Notes: generated from the letters alone by a model not told the origin. A stretch of DNA of 64,000 nucleotides from Camellia lanceoleosa (GCA_025200525.1 CM045762.1:75389217-75453216), one strand, 5' to 3'; counted from the first letter of the stretch, positions 46,170 to 58,652 are shown. A program made the numbers and translations.

Positions 46170-46862
46170 AAGTCCGATGAACCTCGGGGGATATTGGAGC
46201 CCTCTAAAGCTATGGTTCCCAGACTACCTAGCAAAAGAGAAAACATGCAGCATCTCAGCCCAATTTCGCCAAAACAGATATGACCATAGCTGAATGACTA
46301 CACTCGTTACTGATTTCTGCCCCAAAATTCTGCCTCAAATCTAATACCCTCGGGTAAACTGATTCCTAAAACACTGATGCCGATGCCCACAGGCCTGATG
46401 CCCAGACTTGCAAACTGATACATGCATTCATGTAGAGACACACTCTAAAAGCACATAACAAGCAAGTGAGAGCCAAAACACCCCTATGTTGGGGTAGGGT
46501 TTCCCTGTCCTATTTTGTCAGGAGCTAGGGTTTCACTACGCACGCAGCAGTTTCAAACAACCTAATATCGGGTGAGCAACCTGCCCTAGTTTGTAGTGGT
46601 CACTATGGATTTCGATATGCACTAGGTCGAATGGTCAAAAAGGATGCCCCGGTAAAACTAGGGTTTGTGTTCCCATACTGGCAGAGCCCGCAACCGGTCA
46701 GCCTTATGGTCATGCCTTGACAAGACAAGCCTCCGGCAAACCGTTCAGGAATAGCAGATGGCTAACACGGTGTCCTAGGCACACCAATGCACATGCAATG
46801 CAAAGAAATACATAAGTGAAATCAAAACAAGATATCACGAGTTCGAGTCAAGCTCTCTAAAC

Positions 46863-46880
46863 TCCCCAGCAGAGTCGCCA
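46863..46880 (-). promoter_or_regulatory. primer-binding site of element C
   Basis: Minus-strand TGGCGACTCTGCTGGGGA, five bases inside the 5' LTR. This is the Ogre-type site, attributed in that family to tRNA-Arg. Confidence 0.7.
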
Positions 46881-47617
46881 GAAACTGTAGACGTCCCCGA
46901 ACGTCCCGGGGGGATGAATCCCGTTTTGTTCATTTGGGGCTCACTACAGTTCAGGACTCAATGTCACGGTCCTGTATCTAATCTCGCGGAGTGCAATGCA
47001 AGACCGATGAATCATCAAAGAGTCCAAATCCGGCAAATCGTTTTTGAAAACAAATTTTTTTGAAAGAAGTGCCAAACATGGACTGCTTTTCCAGATACAG
47101 AGTCGCCACCTAAATATTTTTTAATGGGGAATTTAGGAAACCCTGACTCGGTGCCAAAGGCCACGTGTCCATCATCACCAAAGTTGCCTCGGCTCGGGAA
47201 CTTGGGTACGATTGGGGAAGGTCAGCTATGAGCACCTCCTCTCGCCCGATCCGAAGATCGGCGTCTACTAACCATGATATCTGATTTTGAAAATGTTATG
47301 TGTTCTTATTCCAGTTAATTAGCTAGAATTACTATGTGATGCGCACAGCAAGACAAGTACAGACTAGATCGCCTAATTTGGAACAAAGCATTGCATATCC
47401 GTTTGTTTGGAATGTTTTTAAATTTGCTACTTGCATGTAGGCTAAAATACGGATTTCAATGAATTACCCCAATTCAAGCAATCTACCCTTCACCCACAGG
47501 CATTCAAGCAGTTTATCACATAAGCATATAGCCACATGGTAAGCATGCTGTCATGTTAACATTTACACTCATGTGAGATGCTAAAGCATAAATACTTGCA
47601 GTGTACTCCGTGCCAAA

Positions 47618-48191
47618 ACAGTAAACTAGCTAGCAAACATACATGATCCAAGTCCATGTTGAGTGCCCAATGCATCGCATACAAAATGCAATCTAGAATA
47701 GGCTCGGCTAATCTAAGATGACATATGAAATGTGACAAGTAACATGTATTTCAAGTTAGATTTGGGATACTTATGCAGTTAGTATGATGCGCCGAGCCCG
47801 GTGCATGCAATACAGATGGATGAATGCATGCATGCATAGCATAAGGTATGCTAAATTAAACATGTCCTAATACTAACCATCAAAAGTTAGTAAATAAAAG
47901 GGAAGAAAGACGTGAGGTTGGAAGACATACACACACTCACGCACACTTATTACAATTGTGCCCTCGCTCGGAGGGTCCGAATAAATAATACAAGCCACCT
48001 AATTAACTAACTCACAAGCTAATTAATTATTACAGAACCAAATGAACAACTAGCTACAACTAATTATTACACAACTTAATTAATTAACAAATTAATTATT
48101 ACAAATAAATGAATGCTAACTGACTAGCAAGTAGGGAAAGCAGTAAACGGTGCCATTCCAGCTCTGTTTGAAGAAGGGAGGCATGCATGCT
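47618..48191. repeat. 574-bp segment, first copy (left of D)
   Basis: Nearly identical to 53495-54068. The two copies share variants that differ from the left LTR (for example AGTTAGTAAATAAAAGGG against AGCTAGTAAATAAAATGG). Confidence 0.9.
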
Positions 48192-48541
48192 TGTGAGACC
48201 ATGAAATATCCTCTCACATGTATGTTGTAGAGATCCAACGAAGAGAAGAGCTTCACCCCTGTAGATCTGCATAGAGGAACATAGTCGGTGCCACCCAATC
48301 GGGGTTGCCGGCCGGGAGTACTCCGATGATGAAGTTAGTGCTTGAATCAGGAAATAGTATATGTATCCTAGAAGGGGTGTGTGTTTTGTGTAGGGAGAAC
48401 AGACATACCTCTCACTTGGGATGTCCCCTCCCCCTTTATCTAGAGGAGGGGGGGTGTGATATTTATTTGGATTGGACCCATTGTGGGCTTTGCGTGGGTT
48501 AGGCCGAATAAGCTTGTACCTATATTTTTCTGGCCCCCACA
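48192..48541 (-). repeat. 3' LTR of element D
   Basis: 350 bp. The TATA position reads TTTATCTAGAGG here against TTTATATAGAGG in the other copy. Confidence 0.88.
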
Positions 48542-48866
48542 ATTGCCCCAAAACTTTCATTGTCTTCCATAGAAGGAATGAGGGTTTTTATTGCCGAGTT
48601 ATGCTGTGCAAATAGATGTTAGGTCTTTTGACAGAGAATACATTTGATAAATGAATAAAATATATGAATGAATGTCTGCATATATGCGTGAATGTATGCT
48701 TGAATGTATGTATAAATGTACATATGTCTTGAATATATGTATAAATGTACGATGTACGTATAAATGTACGTATGTCTTGAATGTATATACAAATGTATAT
48801 ATGTTGATCATAAGATATGGGGGGTTGAGCTAAAACCCAGAAAGGAATACAAATAAATCATAACGA

Positions 48867-49262
48867 TAGGCCGTGGTATTCTAACCCCCGGGCATGGGTG
48901 TAGGCCGCGGTATTCTAACCCCCGGGCATGAGTGTAGGCCGCGGTATTCTAACCCCCGGGCATGGGTGTAGGTCGCAATATTCTAACCCCTGGGCATGGG
49001 CGTAGGCCGCAGTATTCTAACCCCCAGGCATGGGTGTAGTATTTTGTCAAGTGCAAATATTGCTTCCAAATATGGACTTTTATGCCAAGCTAGAAATATT
49101 TCTATAGGCCGAACACAGAAATGATTACCTGAACCAAATAAGATAGATTAAATAAGGTAGATATATCAGTCAAAAATTAGACCACGGTATTATTACCCCC
49201 GGGTGAGGGTGTAGACCTGTGGTATTATAACCCCGGGCAAGGGTGTAGGCCTTTACTAACGG
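48867..49262. repeat. 34-bp tandem repeat in element D
   Basis: Five head-to-tail copies with a 34-bp period from 48867 to 49036 (TAGGCCGCGGTATTCTAACC then CCCGGGCATGGGTG), and two diverged copies at 49192-49262. A unique spacer of about 155 bp separates the two blocks. Confidence 0.88.
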
Positions 49263-52200
49263 CGCTCTGTGCCGAGTGCGAAGATTGCGCTGTACTCGGA
49301 GACTTTTGCTAATTGTAAGTGGCAACTAAGTGCCAATGTGGCAAGTACTTTGAATAATGTATTCTGTACCGAATAAGGTAGACGTGTTAATCACCAATAA
49401 TATTGCTCCGCTTGTATGGAATTGCTAAGTAGATATTGGGCCAACTATTTAATTGCCGAGTTGCTCGGTTTGCGTTTAGTCCAAGGTAGACTTGCCCCAT
49501 TGCTTTCGAATGCCAGGTGTTAGTCGGAAGGAATGTAGATTTCCATTGCCCTATGTTGTAGGGAAGGTTCGGCTTTGGTAAAATGACGGCGCGTAAAAAT
49601 ATGCAAACTGCTATCTGCCAAGTGTTTAATGTATTGCCTCAAAACGGGCGCTTGCTTGAAGCTGCCTGAAAAGGAGCGGAAGTTTGTAACTCAAGTAATC
49701 GTCCTTGTAATGTTTGTACCGAGTTGGCCGAGTATTCATGCATATCGAAGGTGCCGAGATGATGATCGGCTGATGTGCCCCAATTGGAAAGCAAAAAATC
49801 GACTGATGTCCCAGTGGGCAAATGTTTTGCCAAATAATATTAGGTGAATAAAGTTGCCGAATACTGTGGCCAATGTTGCTGCATAAAGTTTGACGATGCA
49901 TAAAGTTGACAAATAATGTTGCTTAGCCGAATAGAGGTGATGCACGGCCGAATAATGATTATGCATAATGTTGAATTTAATAATGGTCGGATAATCTTGC
50001 CGGGTAAAGTTGATGCACTGCCGAGTAACTAGTGTCAAAACATCGGTGTCCGTTTACGCTTGGGTCGACGATTGTGCCAATCATTTGGTCGGCGGTGTGT
50101 CGGCATTCCTTCGGGGTTAGGTTTGCTAAGAACTTGGTCGGCAGTGGTTGCCAATTTAGTGGAGTTGAGCTTCTTGTCCAATGTATATTTGCCCCATTGC
50201 TTTTGAATAAGATATGTTATTCGGAAGGAATAAAATTGACTTGGGCCAAAATTGCTGAGTAGGCCGATAATGATTTGAAACGGATTCCGTGCCCCTGTTC
50301 GGTGCCGTGGCGATATCAAAATGAAGCCGAGACAAAGTAAGGTGCTTGGTGATATCGGAATCAAATCTACAATTTATTTGTATTTTTATTTATTTAATAT
50401 ATATGTATATATTTATTTTGTGCTGAATTTGCAAATTCTGACTGTACGGATGGACTCGGAATGCGTCAGATAGCTGGAAAGGACTATTGGATCGCTGTGA
50501 TCAGACTTCTGATGGCGTAATTGTAGCCAAAATAGATCCGATTGCTCAAAGCGGTGGAGACTGGTGCTCTGCGATTCACTGGATAATTGCTCTTATATTG
50601 CAAAAAATAAAAGGAAATTAGTGTGGTTGCCAAGAGTTGAGCCTGTGCACTTATGATAAAAGATGAACACGTGAACCACTCTGCCATGACAAGCCTTGTG
50701 TCCATATTTTGTTCATTAAATATTTGAACTTGATTGTTTGGCTATTATGAGGTGTAACTTAGCCGCAACCCACCGAATAATTTGTTATGTTGGCCAACTC
50801 CTGATTGTCTTCTCCACTTCAGCAACGATGGAAGATTTTCAGGGCAAACTTCTACTAGCTCGTACGGCTTCGTTTTACCTTCGATTATGATGCGGTTTGT
50901 TGCGTTGGACTCGTCTCAATGATTTTTCCACGCTGGTATGATTAAAATTTGATTTTGACAGCTTCGTGAATTTCGGTTTTTGGCACATGTGATCCGTTTC
51001 GCAACTTTCGGCGGGCTTTGGTTACTTTTGGTTCCTCGGGTTGGTGAGTTTGGACTCTTTGAGCCGATGTGAATCCCGTGGTAGGTTCAGATGTGGATTT
51101 CGGCAAGCCAAGATGCTAGTTTCATGCCGAAATAGTAATGCCGAGATTTTGGAAAGCAAATTATGCCAATTCAGGTGGCAGCCGAATGATTTGCATGTGA
51201 TCACTTTCAAGAAGTGTTGCCGAATAAGAAATGTGATTGAGCAATCTTGCCGAGTAAGAAATGCTAGCCGACTAAGTAATGTCGCGGTGTAATGTTTTGG
51301 AAGACTTGCCGAATAAGTTGCCGAAGCCGAGGTAATGCAGAGAATAGTTGATAAGATGCCGAATGATATGCCGAATTTGTGGAGTTTGATATAATATCTT
51401 TTTATCAATTCCTAGAGAGAGAAAACTTACAATCCATAATTTTGTGACATATATATATTTATATTTTATCTATGCTCATGCTTTTTAGGTTTGATTAAAA
51501 AACTAGTATATGCAATATACAAATAAATTCTTTCAAAGAGAAAAAACGGCTTCCCTTATTTAGTGTGGGCCGATTTGCAGCCGATCATGTGGTCGAACAA
51601 ATAACCAAAGTAGCTTGGGAGCGTTGCCGAGCAGTTGCCTGAGTTCTCAGTATTGCCGAGCGCCAAGATGATGTGCCGAATAAGGAATGTTATAGCATAA
51701 TTTTTGCCGAATAACTTGCCGAGGAATGTTGTCAATCCGTGTAGCAGTGGGTTAATTTAAACACTTGTGTTGGCAATATCTTGATTTCCACGGCCATCCT
51801 CTTGGTGCTTGTCGAGCTTGACCCAATTGTTGGTGCCGATCAACACTTCTCTTGGCTCGTCGAGGTGCGGGTGCTATACTAAGGAGCAACGCCAAGCTAT
51901 GGTCAGTTTAGGAAGTGTCGAACATGCTGTTTATGAGGCCAATAGTAGAGCTTTCAAACCTTTAAATACAAACTTCAAAAATTAGTTGGGCAAGAAGGAA
52001 TGCCGAAGAGAGTGAATCAGTCAAATGCCGAAGGAGAAGGAAAGCAATTACTAGGGCAACACATTGAGCCGAATAGTCTGAATGTACATTAATAGCTGTA
52101 ACCTTAACCGAGAACAAAACTTACAAGTGGGGTTCCTAATCAGCTTTATATATAGCCGGTCGAAAGACGACCATAAATTACTATAATAACTCATGAAATT

Positions 52201-53142
52201 TTTCTAGAAGGAGAGAGTGAAGACCCAGTCAGGATTTAATGATAATATGCAGCTCTGGAGCCAAACAAGTCCGGCAAGCTAAGTATGATATCTTCCACAC
52301 ACACATATCAATGCAAGTTAATATTAATATTTATGCAGATAGTTATTAGCTTACAACAAATATTATTTTCATGCACATAATCAACAAGTTTTGAACAACT
52401 TTTGTACGAGCTCAAGAAGTTGGTATTTATTCGGCATGAACTGGGCCAATGGCGACGCCGAATACGGAATATTGCCGAATAAGATGAGGCGTATAGATGG
52501 CCTCAGTGTGACCAATTTTTATTCGTATATTATTATATTTGTACATATATAATTATATATATATATATATTTATATTTTTATGGCATTAACCTGAGCCGT
52601 ATAGATTGGCTGTAATCTCGCAGTCTATGGAATAAAAAATATTAAATTACCTGTGAGTGCAAAGATTGCGCTAACAGCTGGGACGATTACCGAAGCAACA
52701 TAAAAATATATAAAGCTTCCAATAAAGAAACAACTCCTAAATGAAGAAACAATTACAGGCGTGGATTTGGCAGACCACCCTTTGTACAATGCCGAAAAGA
52801 AACTCCCATAAACAAAAGTCTGAAACCCAGTTTTAGAGAGAGAAAGCGAAAATGCTTTGCTTTGATTTTGTTCTTGTTGCTTTTAGCAGGAAAAAATTGA
52901 TATTCAAAAAACAATCCACCAATATATGCTTACTTACATCACAGATATATATAATATTATATGTACGTAGATCTGTATATTGCAAATCAAGTTGAATCAA
53001 AATGAAAATGAGACCCAGCCGTGGGCCGTATTACTTGGGATTGATTTTGCTTTTGTAGAAAGTGTACTAACCTCAAAGCAACCCATATATGTTTATTTAC
53101 AGCAGTATATTTGTTGTGTTCTTCGTTGATCTCGGTTAGTCG
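49263..53142. other. non-coding interior of element D with dispersed TTGCCGAATAA words
   Basis: No gene. The word TTGCCGAATAAG and close variants recur about 25 times on the plus strand, irregularly spaced, mainly 49840-50030 and 51130-52480. An (AT)n tract lies near 52550-52570. Confidence 0.7.
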
Positions 53143-53144
53143 TT

Positions 53145-53160
53145 CCCACAGACGGCGCCA
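53145..53160 (-). promoter_or_regulatory. primer-binding site of element D
   Basis: Minus-strand TGGCGCCGTCTGTGGG, two bases inside the LTR, differing from the site of element B at only two of 16 positions. Confidence 0.7.
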
Positions 53161-53162
53161 AT

Positions 53163-53494
53163 TGTGAGACCATGAAATATCCTCTCACATGTATGTTGTA
53201 GAGATCCAACGAAGAGAAGAGCTTCACCCCTGTAGATCTGCATAGAGGAACATAGCCGGTGCCACCCAACCGGGGTTGCCGGCCGGGAGTACTCCGATGA
53301 TGAAGTTAGTGCTTGAATCAGGAAATAGTATATGTATCCTAGAAGGGGTGTGTGTTTTGTGTAGGGAGAACAGACATACCTCTCACTTGGGATGCCCCCC
53401 CCCCCTTTATATAGAGGAGGGGGGTGTGATATTTATTTGGATTGGACCCATTGTGGGCTTTGCGTGGGTTAGGCCGAATAAGCTTGTACCTATA
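53163..53494 (-). repeat. 5' LTR of element D, truncated
   Basis: 332 bp, stopping at CTTGTACCTATA. The last bases of the intact LTR (TTTTTCTGGCCCCCACA) are missing and host LTR sequence follows at once. A TATA box (CTATATAAAG, minus strand) is near 53406-53415. Confidence 0.88.
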
Positions 53495-54068
53495 ACAGTA
53501 AACTAGCTAGCAAACATACATGATCCAAGTCCATGTTGAGTGCCCAATGCATCGCATACAAAATGCAATCTAGAATAGGCTCGGCTAATCTAAGATGACA
53601 TATGAAATGTGACAAGTAACACGTATTTCAAGTTAGATTTGGGATACTTATGCAGTTAGTATGATGCGCTAAGCCCGGTGCATGCAATACAGATGGATGA
53701 ATGCATGCATGCATAGCATAAGGTATGCTAAATTAAACATGTCCTAATACTAACCATCAAAAGTTAGTAAATAAAAGGGAAGAAAGACGTGAGGTTGGAA
53801 GACATACACACACTCACGCACACTTATTACAATTGTGCCCTCGCTCGGAGGGTCCGAATAAATAATACAAGCCACCTAATTAACTAACTCACAAGCTAAT
53901 TAATTATTACAGAACCAAATGAACAACTAGCTACAACTAATTATTACACAACTTAATTAATTAACAAATTAATTATTACAAATAAATGAATGCTAACTGA
54001 CTAGCAAGTAGGGAAAGTAGTAAACGGTGCCATTCCAGCTCTGTTTGAAGAAGGGAGGCATGCATGCT
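53495..54068. repeat. 574-bp segment, second copy (right of D)
   Basis: Repeats 47618-48191 and then continues uninterrupted through the D insertion point (GCATGCATGCT-CGTTTC) into the rest of LTR C. Confidence 0.9.
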
Positions 54069-57000
54069 CGTTTCGGTTCTTCGCCTCGAAACGCCTTCCG
54101 ATTGCTCTTTAGAGGCTCTGTTTGCAGGGTGTCTTTTAGTGCTTGTTGCTGAAACTTACCAAAACACTGCAGGCGAAGTCACCAGCGGCCTGTTAGCCAT
54201 TGAGGGAGATCTGCCGGCCAGAGATGGTCCACTGCTGGCCAAGGTTGGCACACTGCCGGCCATCAATGGCAGTACCCGATAACCGGTGTCTTTGTGACAC
54301 CAAAGCCGCAAGCACAAAATAGAGAAAATTGAGGATTTCCCAAGGACATGTACGCATTATGGCACTCCAAATCACCTCAAGACATCAAGGGAGAGGCCAA
54401 GTCGGATCCACAACCATCAATCACGCATCCCGATGCATGATGGCCAAAGATCCAACTTGTGCAAATCAATATGAAAATGAATGCACAAATAAAGCAAGTA
54501 AAGCCTAGAACTCTATCATGAATCATCAAGAGCTTCGGCGACCGAGGATTGAGGCACGTTCCATCACTTGGAGTATGAAACAACCCTCGTTCCTCGTGCT
54601 CCGATTAACACTTAATCCAAGCAATGCAACATATAAGCACAGCAAACATGCAACATGACCTAAGTGTGCAAACATGCAACTAACCCAAGCATGCAATAAG
54701 CATATAAGCATGATGTGAGGCAACAACCTTAGCCAATCATGACAAAATGCAACATGAACGTATGAACATGCAAGGCATGTGGAGTTAAACAAGTACGCAA
54801 CAACATACCAAATGGAACAAGCATGTGACAACATGGCAAGATGGGCTTACACCAAAGATGGACACCTCTCAACTAGGTCCAAATCAGTAGCCAAGTGATG
54901 GAAATGAGACAACCGAAACACATTCAAACATGCACGATGCAAGGGATCGATCCTAAGGCATCAAATGCCACTCTACCAAAGCATGGAAAAGGATGCAAGA
55001 TGGCATACAAACATGCAATTTCCAGCTCTGAAATAAGATGCTCAATGGTCCCGAATCATGAAAACATGTCACCCGATGCATGAAATAGGCCTCGAAACTC
55101 AAAACTAGGCAAATGCATCGAACCACAAGTATGCAAAGAAAACATTATTTGATCATGAATTCTAAAGACAGAGCCAAGGCAGTCCCAAAAAATGCACATT
55201 TCTAGTTTAAAGCATGGCCAAAAGATGCTAACAAGATGGACTAAAATAGCATGCAACTTTGGCTAACAAGCATGGTTTACATGGTATGTATATGATGAAT
55301 ATGAGAACTCATCAAACCAGCCAAAAACAGTGAATAAAACATGTCAAAATATGCCCAAATAATCACTAAAATGCAGCCAATCCATGCAAAAATGAGGGGC
55401 TTCTTTGGAGGGCCATGCAAGGGGTTGTTAAGCACATACAAGATAGACACTTAGCATGGCAAAACCAACTCTGGAAATCAAATATGACAGCCCTAAAACT
55501 CACCAAATTGGCCCTGAAATGAGTCTAGGAAACATGCAAAGAAAGGCTCCTTTGAAAGGCCTTGAATGGGATTGTTCCACACATGCATTATAGACATAAA
55601 ATATGGCCAAAAGGGCCTTGGACAGGGCCAAGGAAGACCTCAAAACTCACAAAATAAGGCCTGAAACATGACTTCAATGTATGCAAAATAGGGTCCCTTT
55701 GGAAGGCCCAAAAGACCACCAAACAAGATAAGGAGAGAGGGGGTCACCCCCCTCTAATTTTAGCCCTCAAAAATGCATCTAAGCCACTGAAAATCCACTA
55801 GATTTCAGTGTCTAAGAGTCCAAACCATGGCCAATGCAAGTGCTCTAATGCATGGCCCTAATCATGAAGAGATGAAGCATGCATAGGGGAAGATGACCCC
55901 AAATAGCAAATAGACCTTAATCAAACTTAAAGAGGAGGTCAAAAAAAGACTTTTTTCAGTTTATGTCGAGGTCCAAAAAGGCTCACAAATAAGGCTAATA
56001 TATCATGCAAAATAAGCCTTAAAAAGAGGGATATAGCATACAAGGAGGTATAAGACCTCAAACAGAAAAGTATCCTTATACAATCTTCAAGAGGAGATCA
56101 AAAAAAGGCACTTTTCAGTTTATGATAAAGTCCAAAAAAGCTTGCAAATAAGGCTAATCCATGGTGCAAAATAATACAAGAAAAGGGAAAATGAAGACTT
56201 ACCCTTGAAGAGCAGGCTTTCAGCAACTTCTGGACCAAGATGGGGGCTCTTTAACCTCTGCAAATCATTTCTAAGGTGCTCGGATGGATGGTGGAGGTGT
56301 TGTGCTAGGAGGTGTAGTGCAAAAGTGCAAGGAAAATGGACTAAAACAACAACAATATAGAGAGAGAGCAAGAAGTATAGAGAGAGAGAGAGAGAGAGAG
56401 CTATATCTCTTGTAAAAGTGTTGAACCTCTGCTAAGGAGAGAGGGCCTCTCCTTATATAGAGGAAAATCAATTCAAAGCTTCTTGAACAAGCTTGGCAAG
56501 AGCTTCATGCCTCCATACACGTGTATGAATTAAAGGATTCCAGCTGGCTCAAAAGATCTGCCGTGAATCCTGTCGAGAGAGGTGGGCTGCCGGCCATCAG
56601 TGATGGTAGGCAGTGGCTCATTGATGGCTGGCAGGGGTCAATTTTGGCCGGCATGTGGCAGGCATTGGCCATTAATGGCCGGCACACTTCCATAGAGGCC
56701 AGCATAAAAAATCAGCCTTAGTCCCTGTTTTGAAAAAAGCCTAAATCCTTCATCTGGATGCCTTTTAAGGTCATTCTTGAGCCTAAATTGTAGCCCCAGA
56801 AGTCTTCTTTCCAAATTTGGAAGCCTCACCTCAAAATTCCATGTGTGCTAAGAGATATCCCCCTTTTAGTGAAGACTGCTCAGTTTCGGTCCAACCGGAT
56901 TGATGCCCAACTTGCAGCAACCATATCTCTCCCATCCGGACTTGGCTCGAGGAGATTCTTGAATGAAAATTGAAGCCCCGGAAGTAAGCTTTCCAATGGT

Positions 57001-57489
57001 GGTGGCCTCATAGCTGAAATTCAAGTATTCAAAAGGATAGACCTGATTTGGCGAGGACTTCTCGCCTCTCTCTTAACGGTTTATGCCCAACTCCTTTCCC
57101 AACTGGGTTTCTTCTCTTCTCTCCTCTTTTCTTCAACTCCAAACCCCTAAACAAGGTGTTTTGAAAGATTTTTCAAAGAGTTCATCTCTCTTTCATTCAT
57201 TTCCACTTTGTCCTCGCTCGGTTTGTCGAAAAACACAACATTTAACAAAATGCAAGCGTCGGAACATCGTAGGAACTTTATTTCAAAAATATTTTGAAAG
57301 AGAGGGTTTCAAGGTCTCAAAATCTTTTGATCAAGATAGTTTTGGTCCAAAAAGGGGTATGAAGTTGAGATTTGACTCTCTCATTGCTGAAGAAACTGAA
57401 TCTTTCCCCTGCACAACTTTCACCACGAAGTAAACCATCAGTAGTGCCCAAGTCTTAAGGGCGGTCAAAAATGGGGTGTCTACAAGTCA

Positions 57490-58275
57490 TGTTTAAAGTA
57501 CTGAATTAGAAACTCATAACTATGTATATTTTGCAATTTCAACTCCAAATCAAGGCCCAAAAACTCTTAAAAACATGTTGAATTTAACGGTTAAGATTTA
57601 AATTTAAATAGTCACAAAGCATGCAACTACATTAAGGCCAAGTTGCACATAATAAATGATGAGGATCCTTATTTGCTACGTTGTTTAATTTTTCTTGTAT
57701 GTACTGGTTAAGGCTTTGATTAAGACCTTGTTGAAGTTCAATATTTAACTTGAAATAAAGATCAAACTTTCAATGTAAACTCAATTTCCGTGCAAAATAA
57801 ATCAAACTCTTGAATTCAAATATAATCCCATAACTTTACATTCTTGAGTTCAAATCCTCTATTTAAAACTTAGTTACATGAAATCTCCATTTTCATGAAT
57901 CCAAGCTTTAATTCATGATTAATCTCTTCTCAAACTCCACAACTCATGTTTGAAACTAAGTTTAGAATCAATGTTCTCTTGAAAATAAGTCATGCATGTA
58001 AGGATTATGAGTTAAATTGATCAATTCTTCAAATTTTTAACATGCATGCCCTAAGTTCTCAATTACAAGAGCAAATATCCTATTTAAGAACAAATTCAAT
58101 TCATTTAAACTTATATCTTAGAAGATGATGTGTAATAGAGCTTAAATATCAAGAATTTGGAATGATTTCTTACCTTAATCGATGCTTCAAGACCAAAATT
58201 TCAGCTTTTCTTAAGCTTTCTCTTCTTCTTCTTCTTCTTCTTCTTCTTCAATTTCTCTTCTATGAGCTTAAATGC

Positions 58276-58309
<34 letters not shown>

Positions 58310-58652
58310 GTTTATGGATTCCAGATGAGTGGAAATATACTTTATTATTTAGTTTTTTTCAATTAGTTTGTTAAATTGAGGTTCCAATTAAATTAAATTT
58401 TAAAAAAAAAAAAAACTCATTTCTACCCAAATAAATTAATCCTCTACATTAAATAATCTCAATTATACTAATATGAATTAGGTTCTAATTCCTATCCACT
58501 TATTGATTTCTAACTTGTTAAAATCAGCGAATCATACAGGTTCAATTCCTATTCTAACCTATCTGTTCAATCAAGCAATCAAGCAATTAAGCAATCAAGC
58601 AAGTCAATAATTATCAAGACAATCAATAACAGTTAAGCACATAGTTGTCACA
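57490..58652 (-). repeat. LTR-like sequence hosting element C (other part 34011-34117)
   Basis: The plus-strand right edge is TGTCACA (58646-58652), and 34011-34017 on the other side of element C reads TGTGACA, its exact complement, so together they could be a 1.27-kb LTR split by C. The minus strand has a (CT)n/(CTT)n-bordered leader (58214-58308) and a splice donor AAG-GTAAGA at 58173. Flanks TCAAA and GGCTT do not match, and no primer site or polypurine tract is clear. Confidence 0.35.
58214..58308. repeat. (CTT)n and (CT)n microsatellites
   Basis: CTT repeats at 58222-58250 and CT repeats at 58280-58306. They lie in the leader part of the LTR-like sequence on the minus strand. Confidence 0.85.

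Larger units (their letters stand above)
48192..53494 (-). mobile_element. non-coding LTR element D nested in LTR C
   Basis: 5.3 kb, with LTRs at 48192-48541 (complete, TGTGAGACC to GCCCCCACA) and 53163-53494 (lacking about the last 18 bp). The primer-binding site (53145-53160) and polypurine tract (minus strand GTTTTGGGGCAAT, 48542-48554) show minus orientation. The internal 4.6 kb has no gag or pol, so it is a LARD-type non-autonomous element. The target duplication cannot be tested because the right end is lost. Confidence 0.85.
34118..57484 (-). mobile_element. Ogre/Tat-like gag-only LTR retrotransposon C
   Basis: A 23.4-kb element (about 17.5 kb without the nested insert and its duplicated flank). 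The LTRs begin TGTAGAC and the outer copy ends GTCTACA. A perfect 5-bp target duplication AGTCA flanks it (34113-34117 and 57485-57489). Minus orientation is shown by the primer-binding site beside the right LTR, a polypurine tract beside the left LTR and a minus-strand gag. The internal region (38844-46885, 8 kb) has a gag remnant near the 5' side and a tandem array near the 3' side, and no protease, RT, RNase H or integrase. It therefore looks non-autonomous. Very long LTRs and this primer site resemble Ogre elements. Confidence 0.9.
46886..57484 (-). repeat. 5' LTR of element C (right copy), interrupted by element D
   Basis: Homologous to 34118-38843. It is split by element D at 48192-53494, and the 574 bp before the insertion (47618-48191) are present again right after it (53495-54068). 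Without D and the extra copy the LTR is 4722 bp, matching the left one. Confidence 0.92.

Noticed and set aside
48305..48502. Frame MPAGSTPMMKLV present at 48305 and 53276
   Set aside because: Identical because both are copies of the element D LTR; the frames end differently and no protein family is suggested.
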